Assembly: GCF_022664455.2 (NCBI RefSeq) | Contig: NZ_JAKRKC020000001.1 | Location: forward strand, 5,709,001-5,773,000 | DNA length: 64,000 nucleotides | Reading direction: 5' to 3' | Source: Actinomadura luzonensis | GTDB taxonomy: Bacteria > Actinomycetota > Actinomycetes > Streptosporangiales > Streptosporangiaceae | Part shown: one piece after another, positions 16,089 through 25,912 of the stretch | Layout: each line of letters opens with the position of its first letter | How positions within the stretch are numbered: position 1 is the stretch's first letter | Position numbers and translations under genes: made by a program | Notes under the pieces: generated by a model | What the model was told of the DNA's origin: nothing | Seen by the model: only the letters and a program-made list of their open reading frames with translations | The model's database searches: none

Positions 16089-16556
16089 TTAGTTACCGTT
16101 GTCCTCGCCGGACCAGGAGTCGTTGTCACGGAAGGGCCACGGGAAACGGTCGCGGTCCTTGTCGTCGTCCTTCCACGGGTCCTTCTTCGGCGGCTCGACC
16201 GGCTTGTGCGGGTCCTTGTGCACGCGCTCCGGCTTCCACGTGTCGCCGTGGCCGTTGTCGTGGTGGTGCCGCCGGCCGTGGTGGTGGTGCCCGTAGTCGT
16301 AGTCGTAGTCGTCGTCGTGGTAGCCGCCCCACCAGCGGGGGCCCCACCAGCCGCCGCAGCGGCGCGCGCCGCAGCCCAGCGGCGGCTTCTCGCCCGCGAT
16401 GTACGAACCGGCCGTGACCACTTCGGTGCTGGCGGAGGCCACTCCCGCACCGGCCGGAAGGAGCACGATCCCGGCGGCCGCAGCGGCCAGGGCGAGGGTC
16501 GCGGCGCGCCGGGCGGCGCGGGCGCGAGGTTGCCGACTTTCGTTATTGAGGTGCAT
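16089..16556 (-). CDS. Secreted His/Asp/Trp-rich protein
   Basis: A 155-residue exported protein with a twin-Arg-containing basic start, a hydrophobic core (TLALAAAAAGIVLLPAGAGV) and a likely cleavage site after ASAS. The mature part is short on ordinary fold signals: a CGARRCGGWWGPRWWGG segment, then a tract of Asp/Tyr and clustered His (HDDDYDYDYGHHHHGRRHHH), then a Lys/Pro/Asp-rich tail. Such His/Asp clusters suggest metal binding or a sticky surface, but this is inferred from composition only. Unusually low-GC, palindrome-containing DNA lies upstream. No homologous family recognised. Confidence 0.7.
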   Translation of the reverse strand: MHLNNESRQPRARAARRAATLALAAAAAGIVLLPAGAGVASASTEVVTAGSYIAGEKPPLGCGARRCGGWWGPRWWGGYHDDDYDYDYGHHHHGRRHHHDNGHGDTWKPERVHKDPHKPVEPPKKDPWKDDDKDRDRFPWPFRDNDSWSGEDNGN

Positions 16557-16593
16557 TCGATTTCCGTTTCTGGGTAGATCGGCCGCGAATCCG

Positions 16594-16614
16594 GCGTCAT
16601 ATTGCGTATGACGC
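16594..16614. promoter_or_regulatory. Inverted repeat upstream of the His-rich protein gene
   Basis: GCGTCATA-TTGCG-TATGACGC is a perfect 8-bp inverted repeat with a 5-base spacer, 38 bases before the start at 16556, in a locally AT-rich stretch. It may be a repressor operator or a small hairpin in the leader. Confidence 0.4.
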
Positions 16615-16744
16615 GGACAGGGGCAGACGTACCCATACGCAGAATCGCACTTACCTCCCTGAACTCCAACAACCCGTCAAATCATCGTTTGCGCGATGCG
16701 GGGTATATCGGGTGGCTTATCCGGCTACTTTCCCTGAGTGCGGC

Positions 16745-17926
16745 TCAGTCGTCCATGGCCGCGTACGCGAGCGTCCAGAAGTCCTGGAACACCCGCGGCG
16801 GCACCGGCGAGGCCAGGGCCCGCTGCGTGAGCAGGACGCCGATCAGGCCCTCGGCCGGGTCCGTGTACGCCTCCGTGCCGAGGCCGCCGGTCCAGCCGAA
16901 GCGGCCGGGGCCGACCGCGAGCTCGTTCCCGCGAACGCCCACGGCGAGGCCGAGGCCCCAGCCGCCGGCGCCCAGGAACAGCTCGTTGCCGGCCTTCTGC
17001 GCGGGCGTGAGGTGGTCGGCGGTCATCAGCTCGACGGTGGCCCTGGACAGGATCCTGCCGCCGTCCTCGGTGCGGCCCTTGTTCAGCAGCATGCGGCAGA
17101 AGGCCAGGCAGTCGTCGGCGGTGGAGAGCAGGCCGGGGCCGCCGGCGCCCGAGGGGAACAGCGGCGGGCGGTCCCACTCGCGGGGCTCGGGACGCCGGGC
17201 CAGGACGCCCGTGCGCGGGTCGGCGGCGTACGGGACGGCGAGCCGCGAAAGCCGGTCCGGCGGCAGGTGGAAGCCGGTGTCCCGGATGCCCAGGGGGTCG
17301 AAGATCCGCTCGCGGAGGAACTCCTCGAACGGACGGCCGGTGGCGCGGGCGATGAGCACCCCGGTCAGGTCCGCGCCGACGTGGTACATCCACGTCGCGC
17401 CGGGCTGGCGTACCAGCGGCAGCGCGCCGAGCCGCCTGATCCACTCGTCCGGGCCGAACGCGGGCCCGTCGGGGCCGACCGTCAGCCCGGCCTCCGCGAC
17501 GGCCCGGCCGATCGGCCACCCGGCGGGCACCACGCCCGTGCCCAGCCGGGACGTGAGCAGGTCGCGCAGGGTGATCGGGCGCTCGGCCGGCACCGTGTCG
17601 GCGAGCGGCCCGTCGGGCTCGCGGAGGACGCGGGGCGCGGCCAGCTCGGGCAGCAGGTCGTCCACGGGGTCGTCGAGGCGCAGCCGGCACTCCTCGACCA
17701 GGACGAGGGCCGCGACGGCGGTGACCGGTTTCGTCATCGACGCGATACGGAAGATCGTGTCGCGGCGCATCGGCGCGCCGCCGCCGAGCTCCAGGGAGCC
17801 GAGGGCCAGCGCCCGCGTCTCGCCGTGGCGGTGCACCAGCGCCACCAGGCCCGGCACGTCGCCGTCGGCCACCGCCTCGGACAACACCTCGCGCAGGCGT
17901 TCCAGCCTCGCCGCCGACCAGCTCAT
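16745..17926 (-). CDS. Serine hydrolase, class C beta-lactamase-related
   Basis: A 393-residue beta-lactamase/transpeptidase-like (PF00144) protein, likely an esterase or D-aminopeptidase-type enzyme. The nucleophile motif S-x-x-K is SMTK near residue 63, the second motif is Y-H-V near residue 180 (Y-x-N in classical enzymes), and a W-T-G-G motif near residue 345 replaces the KTG box. No signal peptide, so it is cytoplasmic. The ATG at 17926 has GGAAGGAAC upstream. The third residue of the Y-x-N motif is changed, so true beta-lactamase activity is not supported. Lone gene on the minus strand. Confidence 0.88.
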   Translation of the reverse strand: MSWSAARLERLREVLSEAVADGDVPGLVALVHRHGETRALALGSLELGGGAPMRRDTIFRIASMTKPVTAVAALVLVEECRLRLDDPVDDLLPELAAPRVLREPDGPLADTVPAERPITLRDLLTSRLGTGVVPAGWPIGRAVAEAGLTVGPDGPAFGPDEWIRRLGALPLVRQPGATWMYHVGADLTGVLIARATGRPFEEFLRERIFDPLGIRDTGFHLPPDRLSRLAVPYAADPRTGVLARRPEPREWDRPPLFPSGAGGPGLLSTADDCLAFCRMLLNKGRTEDGGRILSRATVELMTADHLTPAQKAGNELFLGAGGWGLGLAVGVRGNELAVGPGRFGWTGGLGTEAYTDPAEGLIGVLLTQRALASPVPPRVFQDFWTLAYAAMDD

Positions 17927-17992
17927 GTCGTTCCTTCCTCCGGTGTCTCACGTACGGACTCCCGGAGGAGGGAGAACTCATCGCCGGGCGCG

Positions 17993-18883
17993 TCAGGGAC
18001 CGGACAGGGCGGGGGCGGTGCGGAGGACGTCGGCGGCGAGGGCGCGGTCGCCGGCGACCTCGGCGGGGAAGTCCGCCGGGTCGCCGCGCCCGCCCAGCAG
18101 GAAGCAGAAGGCGCGCACGTCGGCCGTCAGATGCGCGTCGGGCTCCCCCGGCGCGGTGTCCTCCACGCCCAGCGGCACCAGCCACTCGCCGCCGCCCGCG
18201 CCGGTCAGCGTCAGGCGCAGGGTGCGGCCCGTGCCGTCCAGACCGGACAGGAGCATCGTCCACGGCAGCAGCCGGGCGCACAGGTCGGCCGTCGGCCGGA
18301 CGTGCTCGGGCACCGGGTCGGGCAGCCGGACCCCGGCCGCCCTGGCGGCGTCGTCGGCGTGCACCCAGGTCTCCAGGCACCGCCCCAGCACGTGGTCGCG
18401 GACCGGCACCTCCAGGCCGTCCAGCGTGGCCGGGGCGGTCCCGGGCAGGCCCGCCAGATGGCGGCAGAGCGCGTCGGCCTGCGCCCGCCAGTCACGGCGC
18501 GTCTGCTCGGGGCTGCGCGCCCGCTCGTACGCCTGCACGTCGCCGGTGCGGGTGAGCGAGTCGAGCGCCCCCAGGGGCGGCCCGAGCACGGGCGCGCCCA
18601 CGGAGGCGGCCAGCAGGCCGTCCTTGGCGGCCAGGTGCGCGACGAGCTCCTGCAGCGTCCAGCCCTCCACGACGACCCGCGACCAGTCCTCGTCCCCGGC
18701 GGCGGCGAGCAGCGCGTCCATGGCGGCCACCCGGCCCGCGTACGGCCGCGCCCACTCCGCCGTCGGGGCGGCGGGCCTGCGCCGCGCCCGCGCCCCGGCC
18801 AGCAGCTGGGGCCGCAGCGAGTGGGCCGGCACCGCCGGCTCCTCCATCAGCGCGTCCATGTAGAGACGCTCGACGGGGTCCAT
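17993..18883 (-). CDS. Mycothiol-type DinB/maleylpyruvate isomerase family protein coupled to a sigma factor
   Basis: A 296-residue protein whose ATG overlaps the stop of the ECF sigma gene (TGATG). After a 45-residue N-terminal extension it has the DinB-like bundle: WTLQELVAHLAAKDGLL with a candidate metal His near residue 75, and ETWVHADDAARAAG (H-x3-D) near residue 175. A C-terminal sterol-carrier-like part ends in TADVRAFCFLLGGRGDP. Family members use mycothiol or bind metal. Tight coupling to a sigma factor, with no zf-HC2 anti-sigma gene present, suggests it may control that sigma factor, perhaps through thiol or metal state. That regulatory role is inference. Confidence 0.82.
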   Translation of the reverse strand: MDPVERLYMDALMEEPAVPAHSLRPQLLAGARARRRPAAPTAEWARPYAGRVAAMDALLAAAGDEDWSRVVVEGWTLQELVAHLAAKDGLLAASVGAPVLGPPLGALDSLTRTGDVQAYERARSPEQTRRDWRAQADALCRHLAGLPGTAPATLDGLEVPVRDHVLGRCLETWVHADDAARAAGVRLPDPVPEHVRPTADLCARLLPWTMLLSGLDGTGRTLRLTLTGAGGGEWLVPLGVEDTAPGEPDAHLTADVRAFCFLLGGRGDPADFPAEVAGDRALAADVLRTAPALSGP

Positions 18884-19443
18884 CACACCTCTTCCTCCGC
18901 CAGCGCGTCCGCCAGCCGCCTGAGTGCCAGCCGGATGCGCGACTTGGCCGTGCCCTCGGGCACGCCCAGCTCCTCGCCGACCTGCCGATACGTCCTGCCC
19001 CCGAAATAGGCCAGCTCGACCGCCTCGCGCAGCCCGTCGGGCAGCGAGGTCACCGCCTGGCGCACCCGCTCGGCCTCGTCGGCGGCCAGCACGCCGTCCT
19101 CCAGCCGGACCGGCTCGCGCTCGAACAGCCGGGGGCCGAGCGCCGACACCCGCCGCCGCTCCTCCGCGCGCACGTGGTCGACGGCGCGGCGGTGGGCGAT
19201 GGTGGCGAGCCAGGCGCGCAGCGTGCCGCGGTCGGGGTCGTAGGCGAGCGGACGCTCCCAGAAGACCAGGAACACCTCCTGCGTGATGTCCTCGGCGATC
19301 ACCCGGTCCCTGGTGACCCGCAGGGACAGGCCGAAGATCAGCGAGGAGAGCCGATCGTAGACCTCGCCCAGCGCGGACTCGTCGCCGCCGACCACCCGCT
19401 GGTGCAACAGGCGGTCGTCGTACGGTGCCTCCACTGGCACCAC
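18883..19443 (-). CDS. ECF-type RNA polymerase sigma factor
   Basis: A 186-residue sigma factor with region 2 (AEDITQEVFLVFWERP) near residue 50 and region 4 (LPDGLREAVELAYFGGRTYRQV followed by GVPEGTAKSRIRLALRRL). Region 4 resembles the SigK/SigL-type ECF groups. Starts GTG at 19443 with ACGGGAGC upstream. The stop overlaps the DinB-family gene start by one base. No promoter matching the other ECF system (TTGAACC/CGTA) is seen upstream. Target genes unknown. The divergent OsmC gene about 150 bases away makes an oxidative or thiol stress theme plausible but unproven. Confidence 0.92.
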   Translation of the reverse strand: MVPVEAPYDDRLLHQRVVGGDESALGEVYDRLSSLIFGLSLRVTRDRVIAEDITQEVFLVFWERPLAYDPDRGTLRAWLATIAHRRAVDHVRAEERRRVSALGPRLFEREPVRLEDGVLAADEAERVRQAVTSLPDGLREAVELAYFGGRTYRQVGEELGVPEGTAKSRIRLALRRLADALAEEEV

Positions 19444-19595
19444 GCTCCCGTTGTATCCGGACCCTGGCGGCAGGTGCGCCGCGACCCGAGCATGTCACTA
19501 TTCGCCGGAAATGTAGAGACGGATGACTGCCGGGCCGCCCCGGTCGCGGAAGCGGCGCGCGATAGGGTCGGAGGACCATAACGGAGGGAGCAATC

Positions 19596-20021
19596 ATGGC
19601 CACCACCCGCACCGCCACCACCCAGTGGAAGGGCGCGCTGCTCGACGGGTCGGGCACCGTCTCGCTCGACACCTCGGGCGTCGGCACGTTCGAGGTCTCC
19701 TGGCCGTCCAGGGCCGAGGCGGCGAACGGCAAGACCTCCCCCGAGGAGCTCATCGCCGCGGCCCACTCGTCCTGCTTCTCGATGGCGCTCTCGCACGGCC
19801 TGGCCGGCGCCGGCACCCCGCCGGAGTCGCTGCGGACGAGCGCCGACGTCACGTTCCAGCCCGGCGAGGGCATCACGGGCATCGTGCTGACGGTCAAGGG
19901 CCAGGTCCCCGGCATCACCGCCGAGCAGTTCCAGGAGGCCGCCGAGACGGCCAAGGCCAACTGCCCGGTGAGCAAGGCGCTGGCCGGCACCACGATCACA
20001 CTCAAGGCCGAGCTGCTCTGA
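19596..20021 (+). CDS. OsmC/Ohr family peroxiredoxin
   Basis: A 141-residue thiol peroxidase of the OsmC family, which reduces organic hydroperoxides. Both reactive cysteines are in place: HSSCFSMAL near residue 60 and ANCPVSKAL near residue 126, with the dimer-fold sequence SPEELIAAAHSSC. Length and motifs match OsmC rather than Ohr. The ATG at 19596 has ACGGAGGGA upstream. Divergent from the sigma factor/DinB pair. A strong hairpin follows the stop. Confidence 0.93.
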   Translation: MATTRTATTQWKGALLDGSGTVSLDTSGVGTFEVSWPSRAEAANGKTSPEELIAAAHSSCFSMALSHGLAGAGTPPESLRTSADVTFQPGEGITGIVLTVKGQVPGITAEQFQEAAETAKANCPVSKALAGTTITLKAELL

Positions 20022-20030
20022 AACGTCATT

Positions 20031-20059
20031 CACGGCGCCGGAACCCTTCCGGCGCCGTG
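20031..20059 (+). terminator. Terminator after the OsmC gene
   Basis: Perfect 13-bp stem CACGGCGCCGGAA/TTCCGGCGCCGTG (20031-20043 and 20047-20059) with a 3-base loop, starting 9 bases after the stop codon. No T tract. Confidence 0.75.
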
Positions 20060-20121
20060 CAGGTGAGCGCATCTGCGCATTGAGAGACCAAGAGCGCCAT
20101 CCCGTGCGACAATTGGGCCAC

Positions 20122-22245
<2,124 letters not shown>

Positions 22246-22283
22246 GCGCGCGGGCCGTCCCCGCTCACGCGGGCGGCGTCCGC

Positions 22284-22703
22284 TCAGAACACGCGGGCGG
22301 CGCTCGCGGCGAGGAACACCAGGGCGAACGTGCCCACCCCGGCCAGCCCGTGCAGCGTCACCGCCAGCACGGGGAGCCCGCCGGCCGTCCCCGCGTGCCG
22401 TCCTGTCCCGAGCCAGCGGGTGAACATCACGAAGCCCAGCAGCGCGGCCACCGCCAGCCCGGCGGTGGCCAGCCAGGCGAGGGCGCGGCTGCCGGTGGCC
22501 AGCCCGGCGGCCCAGCACACCAGCGCCGACACCGCCAGCGTGGGGTGGGAGAACACCAGCGTCAGGGGGAACCGGGTGACCTTGGCCCGCCGCCCGCCGC
22601 CGGCTCTCAGCCAGCGATGGAGCAGGTACACCCCGGCGAGGGCGGCGATCGTCCAGCTTCCGGCGGTGACCAGCCCCACGGGCCCCTCCCCAGTAAGTCC
22701 CAT
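22284..22703 (-). CDS. Small membrane protein with four hydrophobic helices
   Basis: About 139 residues from the ATG at 22703, with four hydrophobic segments: TIAALAGVYLLHRWL, LAVSALVCWAAGLATG, ALAWLATAGLAVAALLGFVM and TLHGLAGVGTFALVFLAAS. Two His in or near helices (FSHPTLAV and VTLHGLAG) recall small heme- or metal-binding membrane proteins, but nothing proves binding. No ribosome site is clear at 22703; a GTG four codons upstream is possible, and a longer frame to 22853 lacks coding character. Family not recognised. Confidence 0.65.
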   Translation of the reverse strand: MGLTGEGPVGLVTAGSWTIAALAGVYLLHRWLRAGGGRRAKVTRFPLTLVFSHPTLAVSALVCWAAGLATGSRALAWLATAGLAVAALLGFVMFTRWLGTGRHAGTAGGLPVLAVTLHGLAGVGTFALVFLAASAARVF

Positions 22704-22830
22704 GCCTGTCGTCACGTTAAGCAGAGAGTCGCCCTTATGTCCTGAGATACACAAAAGTTCACTATGACCCGGACCGGGAGGCGGCAGGGCGCGCGGCCGG
22801 GTTGTCGGTGCGGTGTGCCAAGGTAGAGGA

Positions 22831-23562
22831 GTGCGGCGCATCCACCCCGACATTCAGGACAATCCAGACATCGCCGAGGCGTACGCCTACCCCGAGGGCC
22901 GGCCCTGGCTGCGGCTCAACATGGTCGCCAGCGCCGACGGCGCGGCCTGGCTGAAAGGGCGCTCCGGCGGGCTGTCCACCAGCGGCGACAAGCGCGTCTT
23001 CCAGGTCCTGCGCGGCCTGGCCGACGTCATCCTGGCGGGCGCGGCGACCGTCCGCACCGAGGGCTACGGCCCGGTCCGGCCGCGCGAGTCGTGGGCGGCG
23101 CTGCGCGCGGGCCGTCCCGACGTGCCGCCGATCGCGGTCGTCTCCCGCAGCCTCGACCTCGACCCGGAGCACGAGCTGTTCACCGACGCCGGCATCAGCC
23201 GCACGATCGTCATCACCTGCGCCGCCGCCCCCAAGGAGCGGCGGGATCACCTGGCCGGGCGGTGCGACCTCCTCGTGGCCGGCGAGGAGAGCGTCGACCT
23301 GCGCGCGGCCGTGGCGGGGCTGCGCGAGCGCGGCCTCGGGCGCGTCCTGTGCGAGGGCGGCCCGCGGCTCAACGCCCAGCTCTCGGCCGCCGGCCTGGTC
23401 GACGAGCTGTGCCTGACGATCAGCCCGCTGCTGGTCGGCGGCGGCGCGGCCCGCATCCAGAACGGCGAGCCCGCGCAGGTCGGCCTGGACCTCGTCCAGG
23501 TGCTGGAGGAGGAGGGGGCCCTCTTCTGCCGCTACGTCAACGGGGAGGAACGTTACACATGA
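22831..23562 (+). CDS. RibD C-terminal/dihydrofolate reductase family protein
   Basis: About 243 residues of the RibD-C reductase fold, which uses NADPH to reduce riboflavin-pathway pyrimidines or similar compounds. Seen: LRLNMVASADGAAWLKGRSGGLSTSGDKR near the start, the D-V-I-L-A-G-A-x-T-V-R motif, the nucleotide-binding LCEGGPRLNAQL near residue 175 and CLTISPLLVGGG. The GTG at 22831 is chosen; a start at 22813 adds six residues. Its stop overlaps the DNA ligase ATG (ATGA), an unusual partner. Substrate unknown. Confidence 0.88.
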   Translation: MRRIHPDIQDNPDIAEAYAYPEGRPWLRLNMVASADGAAWLKGRSGGLSTSGDKRVFQVLRGLADVILAGAATVRTEGYGPVRPRESWAALRAGRPDVPPIAVVSRSLDLDPEHELFTDAGISRTIVITCAAAPKERRDHLAGRCDLLVAGEESVDLRAAVAGLRERGLGRVLCEGGPRLNAQLSAAGLVDELCLTISPLLVGGGAARIQNGEPAQVGLDLVQVLEEEGALFCRYVNGEERYT

Positions 23563-24728
23563 CTACAGAGCCGACAGAGCCGGCGCCGCAGGGGAAGCCC
23601 GGCGAGGAGGCCGAGCCGGAGCCGGTGCCCAACCTGGTGGTGCGCCCGCCCGTGCCGCCCATGCTGGCCAAGCCGATCAAGGCCATGCCCGCGCAGGACG
23701 GGAACCTGTTCTACGAGCCCAAGTGGGACGGCTTCCGCTGCATCATCTTCCGCGACGGCGACGAGGTCTACCTCGGCAGCCGCAACGAGCGCCCGTTCAC
23801 CCGCTACTTCCCCGAGCTGGTCGAGGCGGCCAGGGCCGAGCTGCCCGACAAGGTCGTGGTGGACGGCGAGATCGTGCTGCCCCGGGGCTCGCAGCTCGAC
23901 TTCGACGCGCTGCAGCAGCGCATCCACCCGGCCAAGTCGCGGGTCAAGCTGCTGTCGGAGGAGACGCCCGCCCAGTTCGTCGCCTTCGACCTGCTGGCCG
24001 TCGGCGAGGAGTCGCTGATGGAGGCGCCGTTCGCCGAGCGCCGGGCGCGGCTGGTCGAGCTGTTCCCGGAGAAGGGCGGCTCGATCCGGCTGACGCCGGT
24101 GACCACCGACGACGGGCAGGCGCGCGAGTGGTTCGAGACGTTCGAGGGGGCGGGGCTCGACGGCATCATCGTCAAGCCGGGCGACCAGCCGTACGTGCCG
24201 GACAAGCGCACCATGTTCAAGGTCAAGCACGAGCGCACGGCCGACGTCGTGGTGTGCGGCTACCGCGAGCACAAGTCGGGGCCGATCGTCGGCTCGCTGC
24301 TGCTCGGCCTCTACGGCGACGACGGCAGGCTGCACCACGTCGGGGTGGCGGCGTCGTTCCCGATGGCGCGCCGGGCCGAGCTGGTGGAGGAGCTGCGGCC
24401 GCTCGTCGCCGACCTCGCCGAGCACCCGTGGGGCCACTGGGCCGAGGCCGCGCAGGCCAACGCCGGGCAGCCGGCCGCCGGCCCGTCGCGGGGCGGGCAG
24501 CGGGTGCCGGGCGCGGTGTCGCGGTGGAACGCCAAGAAGGACCTGTCGTTCATCCCGTTGCGGCCCGAGCGGGTCATGGAGGTCGCCTACGACCAGATGG
24601 AGGGCGACCGGTTCCGGCACACCGCGCAGTTCCGGCGGTGGCGGCCGGACCGCACGCCGCGGTCGTGCACGTACGAGCAGCTGGAGCGGCCGGTCAGTTA
24701 CCACCTCGACGACATCCTTGCCCGCTGA
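23559..24728 (+). CDS. ATP-dependent DNA ligase (LigC/LigD-ligase type)
   Basis: A 389-residue covalent nucleotidyltransferase. Motif I KWDGFR (Lys about residue 55) is the adenylation site. Then come VVDGEIVLP (motif III region), GLDGIIVKPGDQPY (motif IV) and MFKVKHERTADVVV (motif V), followed by an OB fold with GHW..A and LSFIPLRPERVMEVAYDQM. This is the LigC or stand-alone LigD ligase type used in actinobacterial end joining or base-excision repair. ATG at 23559 overlaps the reductase stop; the first 25 residues are Pro/Glu-rich. A LigD-type polymerase gene lies at 36541-37542; Ku is not in the window. Confidence 0.94.
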   Translation: MTTEPTEPAPQGKPGEEAEPEPVPNLVVRPPVPPMLAKPIKAMPAQDGNLFYEPKWDGFRCIIFRDGDEVYLGSRNERPFTRYFPELVEAARAELPDKVVVDGEIVLPRGSQLDFDALQQRIHPAKSRVKLLSEETPAQFVAFDLLAVGEESLMEAPFAERRARLVELFPEKGGSIRLTPVTTDDGQAREWFETFEGAGLDGIIVKPGDQPYVPDKRTMFKVKHERTADVVVCGYREHKSGPIVGSLLLGLYGDDGRLHHVGVAASFPMARRAELVEELRPLVADLAEHPWGHWAEAAQANAGQPAAGPSRGGQRVPGAVSRWNAKKDLSFIPLRPERVMEVAYDQMEGDRFRHTAQFRRWRPDRTPRSCTYEQLERPVSYHLDDILAR

Positions 24729-24754
24729 GCCGATGTCGCGTCTAGTCTCGATGC

Positions 24755-25096
24755 ATGAGCACTGGGGATGAGTTAAAGGCCGCGATGTCGGCCCGTCGCG
24801 AGCTCGGGCCCGATTTCGAGGACGCGATCGTCGAGTCGTTCCTCGACAAGATGGGCAAAGAGGTCGACCGGCGGGTCGACGAGCGGCTGGCTCAGGCCGC
24901 GCCGCGGCCGGCGGCGCAGCAGCGGGCCGCCGACGGGCAGCGGCTCGCCCTGGCGATCGTCTCGCTCTGCCTGGGCACGATCTCCACGCTGGCGCTGGTG
25001 TTCGCGGGCGAGCAGCGCATGGGCTACCTCATCCCCATCTGGGTGGGCATCATCATCGTCAACGCGGTGTTCAACGGCCCCCGGGGCAAGGGCTGA
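24755..25096 (+). CDS. Small membrane protein with N-terminal helical domain
   Basis: A 113-residue protein. Residues 1-45 are charged and helical (RRELGPDFEDAIVESFLDKM), and two hydrophobic helices follow (LALAIVSLCLGTISTLALVF and YLIPIWVGIIIVNAVF). It resembles small actinobacterial SHOCT- or DUF1707-like membrane proteins in layout, but I cannot name a family. TAGTCT stands six bases before the ATG, so the transcript is probably leaderless. Its stop codon is inside the terminator shared with pgeF. Confidence 0.8.
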   Translation: MSTGDELKAAMSARRELGPDFEDAIVESFLDKMGKEVDRRVDERLAQAAPRPAAQQRAADGQRLALAIVSLCLGTISTLALVFAGEQRMGYLIPIWVGIIIVNAVFNGPRGKG

Positions 25097-25112
25097 CCCC
25101 GCAAGGGGTCAG
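25093..25112. terminator. Compact hairpin containing both convergent stop codons
   Basis: CTGACCCC-GCAA-GGGGTCAG: an 8-bp perfect stem with a GNRA-type loop. The left arm holds the TGA of the upstream gene and the right arm holds the stop of pgeF on the other strand. Confidence 0.75.
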
Positions 25113-25816
25113 GTCAGCCAGATGAGGCCGGCGAAGCGGCCGCCCGGCTGCTCGCGGCGGTGCGAGTAGAGCTCCGGCGACTCGATCGTGCAGCGCGCGT
25201 CGTGCCGCACCTCCGCCAGCCCCGCCGCCCTGAGCTGGGCCTCGATGCCGGCCCGCAGGTCGAGCGCGGGCGTCTGCCAGGACGTGGTGGACCACGTCTC
25301 CGGCACCCGCGCCGCGACGCGCTCGCGCAGCTCGGCGGGCACCTCGTAGCAGCGGCCGCACGCGCCGGGGCCGATCAGCGCGACCATCCGGCCCGGCTCG
25401 GCGCCCTTGGCCGCCATGGCCTCCACCAGTGCCGTCGCGACGCCCGCCTCGGTGCCGGGACGGCCGGAGTGGGCGGCCCCCACCAGGCGCGCCACCGGGT
25501 CGGCCACCAGCACCGCCGGGCAGTCGGCGCCGAGCGAGGCCAGCGCCAGCCGGGGCTCGGTGGTGAACACGCCGTCGAGCGGGGGCGGGTCGTCGCCGAA
25601 GGGCTCGCTGACGTAGGCGACGTCGGCGCTGTGGACCTGGCGCATGTAGACCACGGCCCGCACGCCCAGCTCGGCCGCCACGCCCGCGCGGTTGGCGCGC
25701 ACCGCCTCCGGGTCGTCGCCGACCAGGCCGCCGAGGTTGCGCGTGCCGTAGGGCGGGGCGCTGACGCCGCCGTGGCGGTCGGTGACGGCGACGTGCACTC
25801 CGGGGGCCAGCTCCAT
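25109..25816 (-). CDS. pgeF: Peptidoglycan editing factor PgeF / polyphenol oxidase family
   Basis: A 235-residue member of the YfiH/YlmD (Cu-oxidase_4) family, now known as a factor that removes misincorporated serine from peptidoglycan precursors; purine nucleosidase and laccase activities are also reported. The metal and active-site motifs are seen: MRQVHSADV near residue 60, GADCPAVLVAD near 96, AAHSGRPGT near 113 (the actinobacterial form of HAGWRG), and GPGACGRCYEV near 150. In actinobacteria it often follows ftsZ; here it is alone, so it may be a second copy. ATG start at 25816. Confidence 0.9.
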   Translation of the reverse strand: MELAPGVHVAVTDRHGGVSAPPYGTRNLGGLVGDDPEAVRANRAGVAAELGVRAVVYMRQVHSADVAYVSEPFGDDPPPLDGVFTTEPRLALASLGADCPAVLVADPVARLVGAAHSGRPGTEAGVATALVEAMAAKGAEPGRMVALIGPGACGRCYEVPAELRERVAARVPETWSTTSWQTPALDLRAGIEAQLRAAGLAEVRHDARCTIESPELYSHRREQPGGRFAGLIWLT

Positions 25817-25912
25817 GGCTAGATCTTAGAACGCCGGCGGCCCGTGCCCGCTCCGGAGGGCGGGGGGCCGGTGGAGGGGCGCGGGCCGGCCCGCCCCCGC
25901 TCCGGCGGGCGG

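Noticed and set aside
16602..18863. 753-residue open frame opposite the serine hydrolase and DinB genes
   Set aside because: GC-rich antisense frame. It runs against two genes with intact catalytic motifs and has a skewed, Ser/Arg-rich composition.
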